From NCBI RefSeq assembly GCF_009796765.1, contig NZ_CP047023.1:789501-853500 (forward strand): a DNA stretch of 64,000 nucleotides, in the 5' to 3' direction. The position numbers were made by a program, and so were the translations under genes. Shown in pieces: positions 1 to 9,516 of this stretch (within the stretch, counting starts at the first letter, position 1; every line of letters begins with the position of its first letter). This DNA is from Paraglaciecola sp. L3A3. Lineage in GTDB: Bacteria > Pseudomonadota > Gammaproteobacteria > Enterobacterales > Alteromonadaceae. Under the pieces are notes generated by a model. The model worked only from the letters and a program-made list of their open reading frames with translations. It was not told the origin of the DNA and did not search any database.

Positions 1-251
1 ACACCGGTTAGTAAAGAGGCCCGAGTGGGGCTACATCTAGCATTGCTGTAGAATGAACTAAAACGAAGACCACCTGCGGCTAACTGATCCAGGTTTGGCG
101 TGTCTATTTCTCCCCCAAAACTACCTAAATCGGTATAACCGGAATCATCAGATAAAATCACTAAAATATTGGGGCGTTGGTCAGCGCTATAACAGACAAA
201 TGGCATTAACAGGCTGATGATCACTAAACGAAAGGGGGGGAATTTTTTCAT
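1..251 (-). CDS. Secreted type I sulfatase, N-terminal part (cut by window edge)
   Basis: The 83 readable residues are the start of a sulfatase; the rest lies beyond the left edge. A signal peptide ([10 protein letters not shown], then a hydrophobic stretch) ends near CYSA at residues 20-23. It is followed by [11 protein letters not shown], the first metal-binding strand of the alkaline-phosphatase-fold sulfatases. Residues 73-77 read C-S-P-T-R, the C-x-P-x-R signature whose cysteine is converted to formylglycine by a maturase. Family knowledge predicts hydrolysis of sulfate esters, here probably on algal polysaccharide in the periplasm. The start is the ATG at 251-249; no clear Shine-Dalgarno precedes it. 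Substrate cannot be judged from this fragment. Two further sulfatases lie just downstream on the other strand. Confidence 0.88.
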   Translation of the reverse strand, partial: MKKFPPFRLVIISLLMPFVCYSADQRPNILVILSDDSGYTDLGSFGGEIDTPNLDQLAAGGLRFSSFYSNARCSPTRASLLTG

Positions 252-378
252 AAAGGACGAATGTTTATTGTTGACAATTATTGTGATTATATAGAAGCTT
301 TGCTTAACTTAGTACTATAAATATTTCCTTAAAATGATCACTATGTGGATAAGCTATAAATAGAATTGTTGTGGTGCT

Positions 379-1095
379 TTATGCTGAAGTTAACATTAAG
401 CCCAACATACCTAAAACAAAACCAAACACGGCGCCCATAGGTGGAGCCCAATGTTTTTCTAATTTTACTTGTGGCGCCAAATCTTGAAAAATAGCATACA
501 AAATACCGCCCGAAGCAAACAGCATCACAGCTGCTACAATTTGTGGTGATTCAGCTAACCATAAAAAGCCAGTCACTGCGGCAATTGGACCGAGTATGGC
601 CATTAATGCAAAGACCTTTATAATTTTTGTGGCTTTAAAAACCGAAGATGAGCTTAGTTCTGTGTAGGCACTAAAACCTTCGGGTAAATTTTGTAATGCG
701 ATTAAAGCTGCCAGTAAAAATGCATGACTGTTGCCGGTTGCAAAAGCTGCACCTAAAGCAATTGATTCAGGAATAAAATCAGCAAGCATAGCGGCAAGTT
801 GGCTCGCTGGGGTATTCATTTTGTTGAGGAAAATATCCAGCAGCATAAAACTTAACCCACCTACGATAAGCCAAGAGCAAGCAGCTAATGGCGCTAGGGT
901 TTCTATTCCTTCTGGTACCAGTACTAAAGCTACCGCTGACAATAATGCGCCACCCCCAAAAGCGCTTACAGTATGTCTAAACTCTTGGTCATATAAACGT
1001 TTTTTAAACTTTATTCTATGGGCAACAAACGCACCCAATGGCATAGCTAAGCCAGCTAAAAGGGTGGTGATAATGACAATAAATAGCAGAGACAT
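379..1095 (-). CDS. ZIP family metal transporter
   Basis: This 238-residue protein is almost entirely hydrophobic, with about eight predicted membrane spans. It carries the two ZIP signature helices: D-F-I-P-E-S-I-A-L-G (residues about 106-115) and Q-N-L-P-E-G (about 134-139), the latter a variant of the canonical HNxPEG metal site. ZIP proteins move divalent metals such as zinc, iron or manganese into the cytoplasm. The long cytoplasmic histidine loop of many ZIPs is absent, so it resembles short bacterial ZupT/GufA-type members. It stands alone between divergent sulfatase genes. Sulfatases need Ca2+ or Mg2+ and a nickel-cofactor operon lies about 10 kb away, but a functional link to either is only a guess. 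Confidence 0.85.
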   Translation of the reverse strand: MSLLFIVIITTLLAGLAMPLGAFVAHRIKFKKRLYDQEFRHTVSAFGGGALLSAVALVLVPEGIETLAPLAACSWLIVGGLSFMLLDIFLNKMNTPASQLAAMLADFIPESIALGAAFATGNSHAFLLAALIALQNLPEGFSAYTELSSSSVFKATKIIKVFALMAILGPIAAVTGFLWLAESPQIVAAVMLFASGGILYAIFQDLAPQVKLEKHWAPPMGAVFGFVLGMLGLMLTSA

Positions 1096-1410
1096 AATTT
1101 TCCTTAATTTATCCCAAGTTCAGATTAATTTAACAAGAATAGTATTCTCATCTATTTTGGCATGCCGTCAATCAGCTTGTAGAATTTATTGTTAGAAATA
1201 ACTTAATCCTTTTAGATCATTATTTATCGATTCTCAGGATAGTCTCCAATCAATAAGGCAAATGTTAACTGTCCGTTTTTTGTTTGTTGTAATTTTGGTT
1301 TTACTTTTAAACGTAGTATGTTTAAATAGGTCTCATATTAATGAGTGTTGAATTTATAGATTTAAATGAGTTGTATGATTCAAAAATTAGTAATTTATAG
1401 GGCGAAGGAT
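1096..1410. other. Divergent intergenic region
   Basis: This AT-rich stretch separates the ZIP gene (leftward) from the sulfatase at 1411 (rightward), so it must hold both promoters. No confident -35/-10 pair, operator or RNA structure was recognised. The GAAGGAT just before 1411 is the probable ribosome binding site of the sulfatase. Confidence 0.5.
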
Positions 1411-2946
1411 ATGAGCTTCAGTGTAATAAAACGATCTTTACTGGCAATCTGTATATTGAGCCAAGCGGCGTGTCATGCTGCTGACTTAAACACCCAAGTC
1501 ACAGCAGGTGTAAAGCAGGAAAATAAACCAAATGTACTCATTCTAATGTTTGATGATATGCGTTTTGACACGTTTTCATATCGTGGTGGCCCAGTGCATA
1601 CTCCGAACATCGATGCTCTTGCCGCTGAATCGACACGTTTTGATAATGCGATGACCACTACTGGTTTATGTTCACCTTCGCGGGCTGCTATGTATACCGG
1701 TCGTTGGGGCCATAAAACAGGGTTAGATGATAATGTTGAGTTGTACCACACTCGTTTAGCTGAGCTTGATTTGAAAGAAGGCGGCTTAATTAAAAGTGCT
1801 TCGGAAGCAGGCTATTTTGTCGGCCATGTGGGTAAGTGGCATTTAGGCGCTAGAGGTACTGAATTGCGCGGAGCTGAATTTGATGAAGGCCAAGGTCATG
1901 AACCCAAGGAACGTTTTTCGCGAGTTTATACGCCTTATTCGAAGGTCCCACAAGTAGAGGGGTACTATGCAGGTAAGACAGATGAAAATGGTGAAAAACA
2001 CGAATATTTCATTACCTTAGACGGTACATATGAAGATACCGAAGCCTACAAAAAAGTGGTTTATGGTAAAGAAATGTTGAGAAAAATGGCCAAAGACGAT
2101 CGTCCTTTCTTTGGGGTGGTGAGTTTTAATCAGCCACATCCAGCTTACCGAGTGCCTGAGCCTTATGCCAGCATGTACGATCCTGCAAAACTTGAATTAC
2201 CGAAAAACCATCTAGCTAAACGAGTCAATAAACCCTTAGCTCAAGACGGTATTTGGTGGCCGTGGCATGATGTTGGCCACATGAGTGATATGGATTGGCG
2301 TAAATCCAGGTCTTTCTATTACGGTGCTATTGCAATGGTTGACCGTATTGTAGGAGAGTTAATCGAAACCGCTAAACAAGAAGGTATTTATGACGACCTA
2401 CACATAGTGTTGCTGGGCGACCAGGGCAGTATGTTAGGTGAACATGGTCTATATGACAAAGGGCCATATGCTTACGATGAACTTATGCGTATGCCTCTAT
2501 TGATACGTAACCCGCATTTAGTTCCTAAAATTGTCAACCGCCAAGTCTCATTGTTAGATGTGACGCCCACTGTAGCTGATTGGATGGGGTTACAACTTGA
2601 CGGTGAGCTAGATGGGCATAACTTAACTCCTTTAATGACCGATGGAGATAAAGCAGAGGCCGGACAACCCGATACTGCCTTGTATGCGTATGAGTGGTAC
2701 AACGGCTCTTGGTTTGGCATTCGCGCTATCCGTACACCTGAACTTAAGTTTGTTTGGAATCCAGGTGATAACCGTGACGAACTCTACGATCTGAAAAATG
2801 ACCCATTTGAGATAAATAATTTAATCAAAGATAAGTCTTATAAAAAGCAACGTGCTGACATGGTGACCTTACTTAAAGCTGAATTAGCACGAGTGAATGA
2901 TCCCGCGCTTAAAATGCTCGAGCATCATGCTAAAGCTTATTTATAA
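1411..2946 (+). CDS. Secreted type I sulfatase
   Basis: A 511-residue sulfatase. An in-frame ATG exists at 1366, but the ATG at 1411 follows GAAGGAT and gives a clean signal peptide ending near ACHA (residues 20-23), so 1411 is preferred. PNVLILMFDDMR (about 40-51) supplies the first metal ligands. C-S-P-S-R at 87-91 is the formylglycine site, followed by YTGR. GKWHLG and a later DQGSMLGEHGLYDKG segment match S1 sulfatases of the iduronate- or choline-sulfatase kind. Expected role: removal of sulfate from polysaccharide-derived sugars in the periplasm, after activation by a formylglycine-generating enzyme not seen here. It sits 63 bp upstream of a second sulfatase on the same strand, so the two are probably co-transcribed. 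The exact S1 subfamily is not assigned. Confidence 0.9.
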   Translation: MSFSVIKRSLLAICILSQAACHAADLNTQVTAGVKQENKPNVLILMFDDMRFDTFSYRGGPVHTPNIDALAAESTRFDNAMTTTGLCSPSRAAMYTGRWGHKTGLDDNVELYHTRLAELDLKEGGLIKSASEAGYFVGHVGKWHLGARGTELRGAEFDEGQGHEPKERFSRVYTPYSKVPQVEGYYAGKTDENGEKHEYFITLDGTYEDTEAYKKVVYGKEMLRKMAKDDRPFFGVVSFNQPHPAYRVPEPYASMYDPAKLELPKNHLAKRVNKPLAQDGIWWPWHDVGHMSDMDWRKSRSFYYGAIAMVDRIVGELIETAKQEGIYDDLHIVLLGDQGSMLGEHGLYDKGPYAYDELMRMPLLIRNPHLVPKIVNRQVSLLDVTPTVADWMGLQLDGELDGHNLTPLMTDGDKAEAGQPDTALYAYEWYNGSWFGIRAIRTPELKFVWNPGDNRDELYDLKNDPFEINNLIKDKSYKKQRADMVTLLKAELARVNDPALKMLEHHAKAYL

Positions 2947-3009
2947 ACACTATTAATTTTCGATAAAACGTTAACTGGGGAGTCTTCTCCTTATGTTATT
3001 GAGGTAAAT

Positions 3010-4449
3010 ATGAAACAAAAATTTATCCAAGGCTTATGTGCCTTTTCAGTTTTAATGGCCAGTGTGGCCTATGCAGAAGCAGAACGTCCAAATATTTTAG
3101 TTATCTTAACTGATGATATGGGTTACGCCGATGTGGGGTTCAATGGCAGTAAAGATATTAAAACGCCTAACTTAGACAAATTGGCTGGCGAAGGGACAGT
3201 TTTTAAGTCTGCCTACAATGCTCACCCATTTTGTGGGCCAAGCCGTGCAGGAATTATGACCGGCCGTTACCCTCATAAATTTGGCTCTCAATTTAATTTA
3301 CCTAGATCAAGTCGTTCCGGTGGGTTAGGGATCCCTGTTGAAGAAACTTATATTAGTAAAGTGTTACAAAAGGCTGGATATTTTACTGGCGCAATTGGTA
3401 AATGGCACTTGGGTGAAGAGCCTGAATTTCATCCGAATAACCGTGGTTTTGATGAGTTTTACGGCTTTTTAAACGGTGGACATGATTATTTTCCAGAGAA
3501 GTTTTCCGCTTCTTATCAACGTCAGAAAAAACAGGGGTTAGATCACGCCATTTTTGGTTATCTGCGCCCTCTTGAACATAATGGTAAAGAGGTCGAAGAA
3601 AAAGAGTACGTGACAGACGGTTTATCTCGTGAGGCGGTTAACTTTATCGAAAAAGCCGGTGAAGATAAAAACCAGCCGTTCTTTTTATATTTAGCTTACA
3701 ACGCGCCCCATTCGCCAATGCAAGCCAAAGAAGAAGATATGGCACAGTTTCCCAATATTACAGACAAAAAACGTAAAATTTATGCTGGCATGGTGTATGC
3801 CGTTGATCGCGGGGTAAAACGTATAGTTGATTCACTTAAAGCGACAGGCCAGTATGACAATACCTTAATTGTATTTTTCAGTGATAATGGTGGAAAACCC
3901 ACTTTAGGGGCAAACAATGCGCCACTACAAGGCCGTAAAGGTGATGTACTTGAAGGTGGCTATCGCACGCCTATGTTTTTCCATTGGCCGAATCATATTC
4001 CTGCGGGCAAAACATTTGTGCATCCTACCTCTAGCTTAGATCTTTACCCGACCTTTGCTAATTTGGCTAAAGCTGAAATCCCTAAAGATAAAAAGCTAGA
4101 TGGCAAAGATATTTTTTCTAGCCTACAAACCGGAAGTAGCCCTAGACCGGGTGAAATGATTTATGCAGTACGACACAGATTAGGTTTTTCTGAAGCAGCA
4201 GCTCGTCGCGATAATTGGAAAATTATTAAGCGTGGCAAAACTTGGCAGTTGTTTGATGTAGATAAAGATCCGAGTGAAACTAATGATCAAGCGGCAAAAC
4301 ATCCATTTATGGTGCGCGAGATGGTAGCCGAAATGGAAGCATGGAGCTGGACTAATATTCAACCTAAGTGGTTCCATATCCATCAAGAAGGTGTGCAGTG
4401 GCGCGAGAAGGCAATGCCTAGATACCATGAGACATTTTTTCTAGAATAA
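3010..4449 (+). CDS. Secreted type I sulfatase
   Basis: A 479-residue sulfatase with a signal peptide ending at VAYA (residues 19-22), then [18 protein letters not shown], a very typical S1 N-terminus. C-G-P-S-R at 75-79 is the formylglycine site. GKWHLGEE and FFSDNGG segments complete the active-site framework, and the C-terminus is the usual small domain containing W-K-I-I and D-P-S-E-T-N. GAGGTAAAT precedes the ATG. It follows the previous sulfatase by 63 bp. Its active-site region is distinct from the neighbour's (CGPSR against CSPSR), so the pair is probably not a recent duplication and may act on different sulfate positions of one glycan. Substrate is unknown. Confidence 0.9.
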   Translation: MKQKFIQGLCAFSVLMASVAYAEAERPNILVILTDDMGYADVGFNGSKDIKTPNLDKLAGEGTVFKSAYNAHPFCGPSRAGIMTGRYPHKFGSQFNLPRSSRSGGLGIPVEETYISKVLQKAGYFTGAIGKWHLGEEPEFHPNNRGFDEFYGFLNGGHDYFPEKFSASYQRQKKQGLDHAIFGYLRPLEHNGKEVEEKEYVTDGLSREAVNFIEKAGEDKNQPFFLYLAYNAPHSPMQAKEEDMAQFPNITDKKRKIYAGMVYAVDRGVKRIVDSLKATGQYDNTLIVFFSDNGGKPTLGANNAPLQGRKGDVLEGGYRTPMFFHWPNHIPAGKTFVHPTSSLDLYPTFANLAKAEIPKDKKLDGKDIFSSLQTGSSPRPGEMIYAVRHRLGFSEAAARRDNWKIIKRGKTWQLFDVDKDPSETNDQAAKHPFMVREMVAEMEAWSWTNIQPKWFHIHQEGVQWREKAMPRYHETFFLE

Positions 4450-4790
4450 ACAAGCAGGTACGAGTAATCAATAGCGACGAAATTCGGGTAAGCTTCAACG
4501 GAAAAACCTCACCGTAGAGGTCACAGAGAACACAGAAGTAAAGGATGGTAAAACTACAATATTTACCATCCTGCTGTGTATAGCAAGATATCATTTCGGT
4601 GCATTTTTAGGCCGGAATAGACAAAAGTAGATATGAGGAAGAAATCGCTACGAGCTTAAAAGAAAATATTCACCACAGGTCACAGAGGTCAAATTTATTC
4701 TTTGCAGATCCATAAGATTATGAAATCATGGTTAAAATTAATTAGTTGGGGGTTAACTCTGATTGCTGACTTATAACTATTGGGTTTCTG
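4450..4790. other. Intergenic region with dispersed CACAGAG repeats
   Basis: There is no gene here. It contains TCACAGAGAACACAGAAG near 4521-4538 and a second CACAGGTCACAGAGG near 4676-4690. This short sequence recurs in several intergenic regions of the window (near 9611, 21055, 21205, 23853). A strong hairpin lies at 4542-4572 and is listed separately. Confidence 0.6.
4542..4572. repeat. 11-bp perfect inverted repeat
   Basis: AGGATGGTAAA (4542-4552) and TTTACCATCCT (4562-4572) form a perfect 11-bp stem with a 9-nt loop. There is no T-tract directly after it, so it is not a standard rho-independent terminator. It lies about 93 bp past the sulfatase stop and directly follows a CACAGAG repeat, so it may be part of that repeat element or stabilise the 3' end of the sulfatase transcript. 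Confidence 0.7.
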
Positions 4791-5468
4791 ATGGGTAATA
4801 AAATCATTATGTTTGGCGCAACGGGTGCTGTGGGAAATCACGCTGCATTAACGTTATCTAAAATACCATCAGTTCAACAATTAACTTTACTAGGCAGAAG
4901 GCAAGCTGAGAATGTTGCTGGGCAATCTGTGGTTCAACATGTAATCGATATTTTTTCAGCAAAATCTTATGCATGTTTTTTAAAAGGGCATGACAGTGCA
5001 ATTTGTGCACTGGGTGTGGGTCAACCCTCAAAAATGTGTAAAGAAGATTTCATTAAAATTGATAAAAATGCTGTTTTAGATTTTGCCACTGCATGTAAAA
5101 AAGCAGGTGTAACTCATTTTCAACTTTTAAGTTCTGTTGGTGTAAGTGCTAGCTCATCATCATTTTATTTACGTACTAAGGGCGAACTTGAAGAAGGCTT
5201 AAAAGCTCTTGGATTTGAGCGATTGAGTTTGTTTCACCCATCCATGATTATGACCCCTACTAATCGTTACGGCTTTAGTCAGGCAGTTACTCTTGCTGTG
5301 ATGCCAGTACTTGATCCTCTTTTTGTTGGTTCTTTCAATAAATTTAGAAGTATCACAGCCACCCAATTGGGAAAGGCTATGGCGGCGAATCTGTTTAAAA
5401 ATAGCGCCTGTGATGGTGTCGAAATATTACATTGGCGTGATTTCATCGCTTTATCTAAGGATATATAG
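4791..5468 (+). CDS. NAD(P)-binding (atypical SDR / NmrA-like) oxidoreductase
   Basis: A 225-residue single-domain Rossmann protein. Residues 8-14 read G-A-T-G-A-V-G, the glycine-rich dinucleotide loop of atypical short-chain dehydrogenases, and GRR shortly after is the expected NADP phosphate-binding region. LLSSVGVSASSSSFYLRTKGELEE contains the Y-x-x-x-K arrangement (Y-L-R-T-K). LFHPSMI is typical of the HTATIP2/YwnB-like group. No signal peptide, so cytoplasmic. No substrate can be named. It stands alone between two long intergenic regions, so context gives no further hint. Confidence 0.75.
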   Translation: MGNKIIMFGATGAVGNHAALTLSKIPSVQQLTLLGRRQAENVAGQSVVQHVIDIFSAKSYACFLKGHDSAICALGVGQPSKMCKEDFIKIDKNAVLDFATACKKAGVTHFQLLSSVGVSASSSSFYLRTKGELEEGLKALGFERLSLFHPSMIMTPTNRYGFSQAVTLAVMPVLDPLFVGSFNKFRSITATQLGKAMAANLFKNSACDGVEILHWRDFIALSKDI

Positions 5469-5912
5469 CCGAATCGCTATTTAATAATCGGCGATAGCGT
5501 CTGTTTGATAGGTGCAAGCGTTTTGTGCTTTAGGCTTGTAACTCGTAACTCGTAACTCGAACCTAGCTCCTAACTTTTGCTTTTAAGTTCACCGCACGTG
5601 GTTTAAAACTCATAGCTATCCCCTATTTTGTGCACTAAATCTCTACTTAATTATTCTGTTATAAAAAAGTGATAGAATTGTTATGTTTCAATAATTTCCT
5701 ATAAATACAACAGCTTGCAAGCTAGTTCGGGTGGTTTTGACGCATTAATCAGTGACTCTCCCTTGGCTTCAGTCATTTTCTTAAATTTATCTTATATGAT
5801 GCATTGGCTGCTCTGATTTTTAAGAGTGAGTGGGAGTTTGCTCGCTGGTTATTTATAAAAATTTAGGCTTGCAAAATAAACGTCAATTAATTAATAAAAC
5901 ACGGAATATAAG
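5469..5912. other. Intergenic region with heptamer repeat
   Basis: No gene was recognised. It holds a three-unit 7-bp tandem repeat (5538-5558), a 12-bp palindrome AGCTTGCAAGCT near 5711, and otherwise AT-rich sequence leading to the spondin-domain gene at 5913. Confidence 0.5.
5538..5558. repeat. 7-bp tandem repeat (GTAACTC)x3
   Basis: Three exact copies of GTAACTC. Read on the other strand this is GAGTTAC, related to the (GATACGA)x3 tract at 27409-27429, which shares the ACGAG core. Both tracts lie shortly after a gene end. Confidence 0.8.
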
Positions 5913-6743
5913 ATGAAATATTTTACTGGGACAGTGAAAAAAAAATTTGTGGTAAGTGCTTGTCTGCTTGCTGCATTGATAGGTTTATCAACACAGTCAC
6001 ATGCTGTCATGCTAAAAGTCACAGTCACTAACAATGCACAAGTAAATGGTTTAGCCATTACACCTGTGTTTGCTACATTCCATAGCGCTAGTTATGATGC
6101 GTTTGATGTCGGTGGTGTGGCAACTGCAGGATTAAAGAGTCTTGCTGAATTAGGCATGATAGGTCCGATAGATGCAGAAAGAGCGGCTGCCGATCCGACT
6201 TCTGTCAGTTCGCCCATTTTTCCTGATGCAGGTATGCGCCCTTTCTTTGCTGGTGAGTCTGGCTCAATGGTGTTTAATATTGCTGATCCAATGAGTAATA
6301 TGTACTTTTCTTTCTTGTCTATGTTGTTACCGTCAAATGATACCTTTTTAGGTCGTGATGACCCGTTACAAATCTTTGATTTAGCTGGTAATTACTTAGG
6401 AAATAAAGTGATTGAAATAACGGGTGAAGATTTGTGGGACGCAGGCACAGAAGCACTTAACGTTAATGCTGCGCCTTTTGTTTCAGGCTCTAACCCTATG
6501 GATAACCCAGCGGATGCAGATTCTAGTATTCGTGCTGCAGAATCATTATCAGCATTTGCTGGGCTTAATCTAGCTAATGGTCAAGTACTCGATGCAAGTT
6601 TGATTGATTTTCTATCTGATCCCGCAAACTTTAATGTCGCCACTATTCGTGTTGAACAGGTTTCAGAACCTATGACCGCGGCAATATTCATGTTTGGTTT
6701 ATTGGCAATGGGTGCTGCCTACAGAAGACGTAAAACCGCGTAG
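5913..6743 (+). CDS. Spondin-domain secreted protein with PEP-CTERM-like sorting tail
   Basis: A 276-residue exported protein. The N-terminus has a charged start and a hydrophobic signal segment ending near SHA (residues 29-31). The body (about 33-250) matches the bacterial Spondin_N pattern: LKVTVTNNA, ITPVFATFHSASYDAFDVG, and a SLAELG segment. The C-terminus has V-S-E-P, one hydrophobic helix and a final YRRRKTA, which is the architecture of a PEP-CTERM sorting signal with S in place of the first P. Family knowledge: such tails are cut by exosortase, whose gene is not in this window. Related spondin proteins are often found with biofilm matrix. A good terminator follows at 6779. The natural function is unknown. 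Confidence 0.75.
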   Translation: MKYFTGTVKKKFVVSACLLAALIGLSTQSHAVMLKVTVTNNAQVNGLAITPVFATFHSASYDAFDVGGVATAGLKSLAELGMIGPIDAERAAADPTSVSSPIFPDAGMRPFFAGESGSMVFNIADPMSNMYFSFLSMLLPSNDTFLGRDDPLQIFDLAGNYLGNKVIEITGEDLWDAGTEALNVNAAPFVSGSNPMDNPADADSSIRAAESLSAFAGLNLANGQVLDASLIDFLSDPANFNVATIRVEQVSEPMTAAIFMFGLLAMGAAYRRRKTA

Positions 6744-6778
6744 TTAAGTGTTTAAAAACTTGCGGTATCTACTATAAA

Positions 6779-6811
6779 AACAACCCTCTATGCAGAGGGT
6801 TGTTTAATTTT
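6779..6811 (+). terminator. Rho-independent terminator after the spondin gene
   Basis: AACAACCCTCT (6779-6789), loop ATGC, AGAGGGTTGTT (6794-6804), then a T-rich run. The 11-bp stem is perfect and A-rich on its left, so it may work in both directions. Confidence 0.85.
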
Positions 6812-6897
6812 GTACTGACCTTGAGTTCAGAGATATAAACTAGCACCTATTCGTTTGTTGTGTAAAATACTGTTTACATTACCCCCTTGAGGTCACC

Positions 6898-9516
6898 ATG
6901 AAAGAATCCCGCACGCTAGTATGGACAGCACTACAAAAGAAAATATTTCTACTTGTAGTCAGTCTGTTTACTCTAGTGTTTACTTTGACCTTATGGAGCA
7001 TCTATCAAGCGGCTTACAATCAAGCTGAAAGAGAGTTCGTAGCCCGTTTAAATGTGGGCAAAAATGTATTCTCAAATGAGGTGGCAATTGCCAAACTGCA
7101 CCTAGACTCTAGCGTCGATACCATAGCCAAAGATTGGGCGTTAAGAAGTGCAATCGGGCAGGGCCATGACAAAGCTTTTATTAAAAGTGTGTTGTTTAAT
7201 CATGGTAAGCGGATAAAAGCAGATCTTGCTTTAGTGTTAGACAAAGAATTTATGTTGATTACTCAATATGGTGGTGAAGAAGTCACAGTTGATCAATCTT
7301 TAGGTAAAGATTTAGATGACTTGCAAAAAACACGGCCTTGGATTGTTATGGTAGGCAATGACCCATTTATTGTCTCTGCCAAACCTATCAAAGCGCCAGC
7401 GACTATTGGCTGGTTATTAATTGGTAAAAAGCTCAATAAAGAATTTTTGCAGCGTATTAAAGGACTTATTTCGCTAGATATTAATTTTATAGTGAGTAAT
7501 AACGAGCGTGATTTTTTAGTCTTGTCCACCGCTGAAAATAACTCAATAGTTACCCAAGAATTATTAGCTTTAACAAAGGGGTTTCTCGATAAAAATCAAT
7601 CGGAAGATATGCGTATCGCGCAAACCGAAGAGTTAGTTGTGATGCCTTTTGAGTTATGGAGCAAAGATCAAAATAAAATTGTCGTAGTACTACAAGACTC
7701 CATTCGAGCTTGGGTTAAAACTCGAGACGCCTTTCTATTTGAACTGGTACCCTTTTTTATTGTGGGTATATTATTAGCTTTAATTGGTTCGTTTTTTATT
7801 GCTCGTAGTATCACAAGACCGGTTGGCCGTTTATTAAATGCGGCCAAGTTAGTTGCTACTGGTAGTTATACCGAACAAATTGAAATCTCTGAAAAAAGTG
7901 AACTAGGTGAATTAGCTAAAGAGTTCGCTAGTATGCAAAGTGCCGTTATGGAGCGTGAACAAAAAATAAAAGACCAAGCAGAGGAAATCCGCCAAACCAA
8001 CACTATTAAGTATCAGATCGAAATAGCACAAAAAGAGCAACAACTTGCCGCTACTGCCACCGCAGCAAAAAGCCGGTTTTTGGCTAATGTCAGCCATGAA
8101 ATACGTACGCCTCTGAACTCAATTATTGGTTTTTCTGAAGTGTTAAGTGATGAAAAAGCCAGCAAACAAGATAGAACCAAAGCGGCGATTGCTATTCATA
8201 GTGGCGGAAAATATTTACTCAATATAGTTAACGACGTATTAGATTTGTCGAAAATAGAAGCTGGGAAAATCCAGTTAGAAAACATGGATACAAGTGTGTT
8301 AGGTTTGTTGGATGAAGTGAGCACTCACATGGAAGGCTTTGCACTAGAAAAACATCTACAATTTAATCTTAAATTACATTTCCCATTACCATTTGAATTT
8401 AATACTGACCCTACGCGGTTAAAACAAATATTACTCAATTTATGTAACAACGCCATTAAGTTTACAGAAGCAGGGCAGGTAGATTTACAAGTGCATTTAG
8501 ATACTTACCGCCAGCGCTTTATTTTTGTGGTGTCGGACACTGGCTTAGGTATGAGTGATGAAGAACAGTTAAGATTATTTACTGCTTTCACCCAAGGTAA
8601 TCAGTCAAGTAGTCGTAAGTATGGTGGCACCGGTTTAGGCTTGTATATCAGTAAACAACTTACTGAAATGTTAGGCGGTCATATTAAGGTAACTAGTCAA
8701 CAAGGCTTAGGCAGCCAGTTTGCAGTGTATATGCCATGGGTCGAAGCTGAGAATAAAAAAATGATGACATCGCAGGCTGATGTAGACGTATTTTATAGTC
8801 AAAAAGTACAGCCTAGCTTAGAGGTCCCGCAGTTTGAGGGGCATATACTCTGTGCTGATGACAACGAAGATAATCGTCAGCTGGTGGCTTATTTAGTCGC
8901 AAAAACAGGGGCTAAATTAACCTTGGTAGAAAATGGCCAGCAGGCTGTTGAAATAGCCGAACATACGCCCTTCGATTTGGTATTAATGGATATGCAAATG
9001 CCAGAAATGGATGGCCTAACCGCTACTGAATTATTAACTTCTCAAGGGTTTAAGGCACCTATTATTATGTTGACTGCTAATGTCGACGCCAGTAGTAAAA
9101 AAGACGTATTAGCAGCCGGTGCCAGAGAACATTTCTCTAAACCAATAGATACACAAAGATTTTACGCAATGTTAGATAAATATCTCGGCCAAAGTCTTGA
9201 TATTAACGAGCTAGAACTAGAAGAGTCTTTACCAGTTCGTACTGAGTTTGATAAGTTAATTGATAACTATCGACAAAGTTTTACTCAGAAATTAGACGCT
9301 ATTCAACAAGCTTTAGGCAAAGATGATTGGCAGGATATTAAACGAATGATGCATAATCTAAAAGGCTCTGCTGGCAGTTATGGTTTTCAAGTGTTAAGTG
9401 ATTTGGCAGGGTTAGTCGAAGAAAAAATAGATGTGCAAGAATGGACAGAAGCTAAACGTTACTTAACTGATTTACAATCCTGTATGGAGCAATTACATCA
9501 AGTGTCTGATACTTGA
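6898..9516 (+). CDS. Hybrid sensor histidine kinase (sensor-HAMP-HisKA-HATPase-REC-Hpt)
   Basis: An 872-residue hybrid kinase. A membrane span at about 14-38 and a second at about 283-305 bracket a periplasmic sensor of about 240 residues, possibly Cache-like. HAMP follows (about 305-360), then a coiled coil. HisKA carries N-V-S-H-E-I-R-T-P with phosphoacceptor H400. The ATPase domain has N-N-A-I-K-F-T, D-T-G-L-G-M and G-G-T-G-L-G-L. The receiver has D-D-N at its start and LMDMQMPEMDG with D698. The C-terminal Hpt has MMHNLKGSAGSYGF with H819. All phosphorelay residues are intact, so a His-Asp-His relay to an unlinked output regulator is expected. GAGGT precedes the ATG. No response regulator is adjacent; the ligand is unknown. 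Confidence 0.93.
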   Translation: MKESRTLVWTALQKKIFLLVVSLFTLVFTLTLWSIYQAAYNQAEREFVARLNVGKNVFSNEVAIAKLHLDSSVDTIAKDWALRSAIGQGHDKAFIKSVLFNHGKRIKADLALVLDKEFMLITQYGGEEVTVDQSLGKDLDDLQKTRPWIVMVGNDPFIVSAKPIKAPATIGWLLIGKKLNKEFLQRIKGLISLDINFIVSNNERDFLVLSTAENNSIVTQELLALTKGFLDKNQSEDMRIAQTEELVVMPFELWSKDQNKIVVVLQDSIRAWVKTRDAFLFELVPFFIVGILLALIGSFFIARSITRPVGRLLNAAKLVATGSYTEQIEISEKSELGELAKEFASMQSAVMEREQKIKDQAEEIRQTNTIKYQIEIAQKEQQLAATATAAKSRFLANVSHEIRTPLNSIIGFSEVLSDEKASKQDRTKAAIAIHSGGKYLLNIVNDVLDLSKIEAGKIQLENMDTSVLGLLDEVSTHMEGFALEKHLQFNLKLHFPLPFEFNTDPTRLKQILLNLCNNAIKFTEAGQVDLQVHLDTYRQRFIFVVSDTGLGMSDEEQLRLFTAFTQGNQSSSRKYGGTGLGLYISKQLTEMLGGHIKVTSQQGLGSQFAVYMPWVEAENKKMMTSQADVDVFYSQKVQPSLEVPQFEGHILCADDNEDNRQLVAYLVAKTGAKLTLVENGQQAVEIAEHTPFDLVLMDMQMPEMDGLTATELLTSQGFKAPIIMLTANVDASSKKDVLAAGAREHFSKPIDTQRFYAMLDKYLGQSLDINELELEESLPVRTEFDKLIDNYRQSFTQKLDAIQQALGKDDWQDIKRMMHNLKGSAGSYGFQVLSDLAGLVEEKIDVQEWTEAKRYLTDLQSCMEQLHQVSDT

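Noticed and set aside
731..1195. Open frame of 154 codons on the plus strand
   Set aside because: Antisense to the ZIP transporter gene, with no family resemblance; a shadow frame.
1366..1410. Upstream ATG for the sulfatase at 1411
   Set aside because: It would place 15 polar residues before the signal peptide; the ATG at 1411 has GAAGGAT in front.
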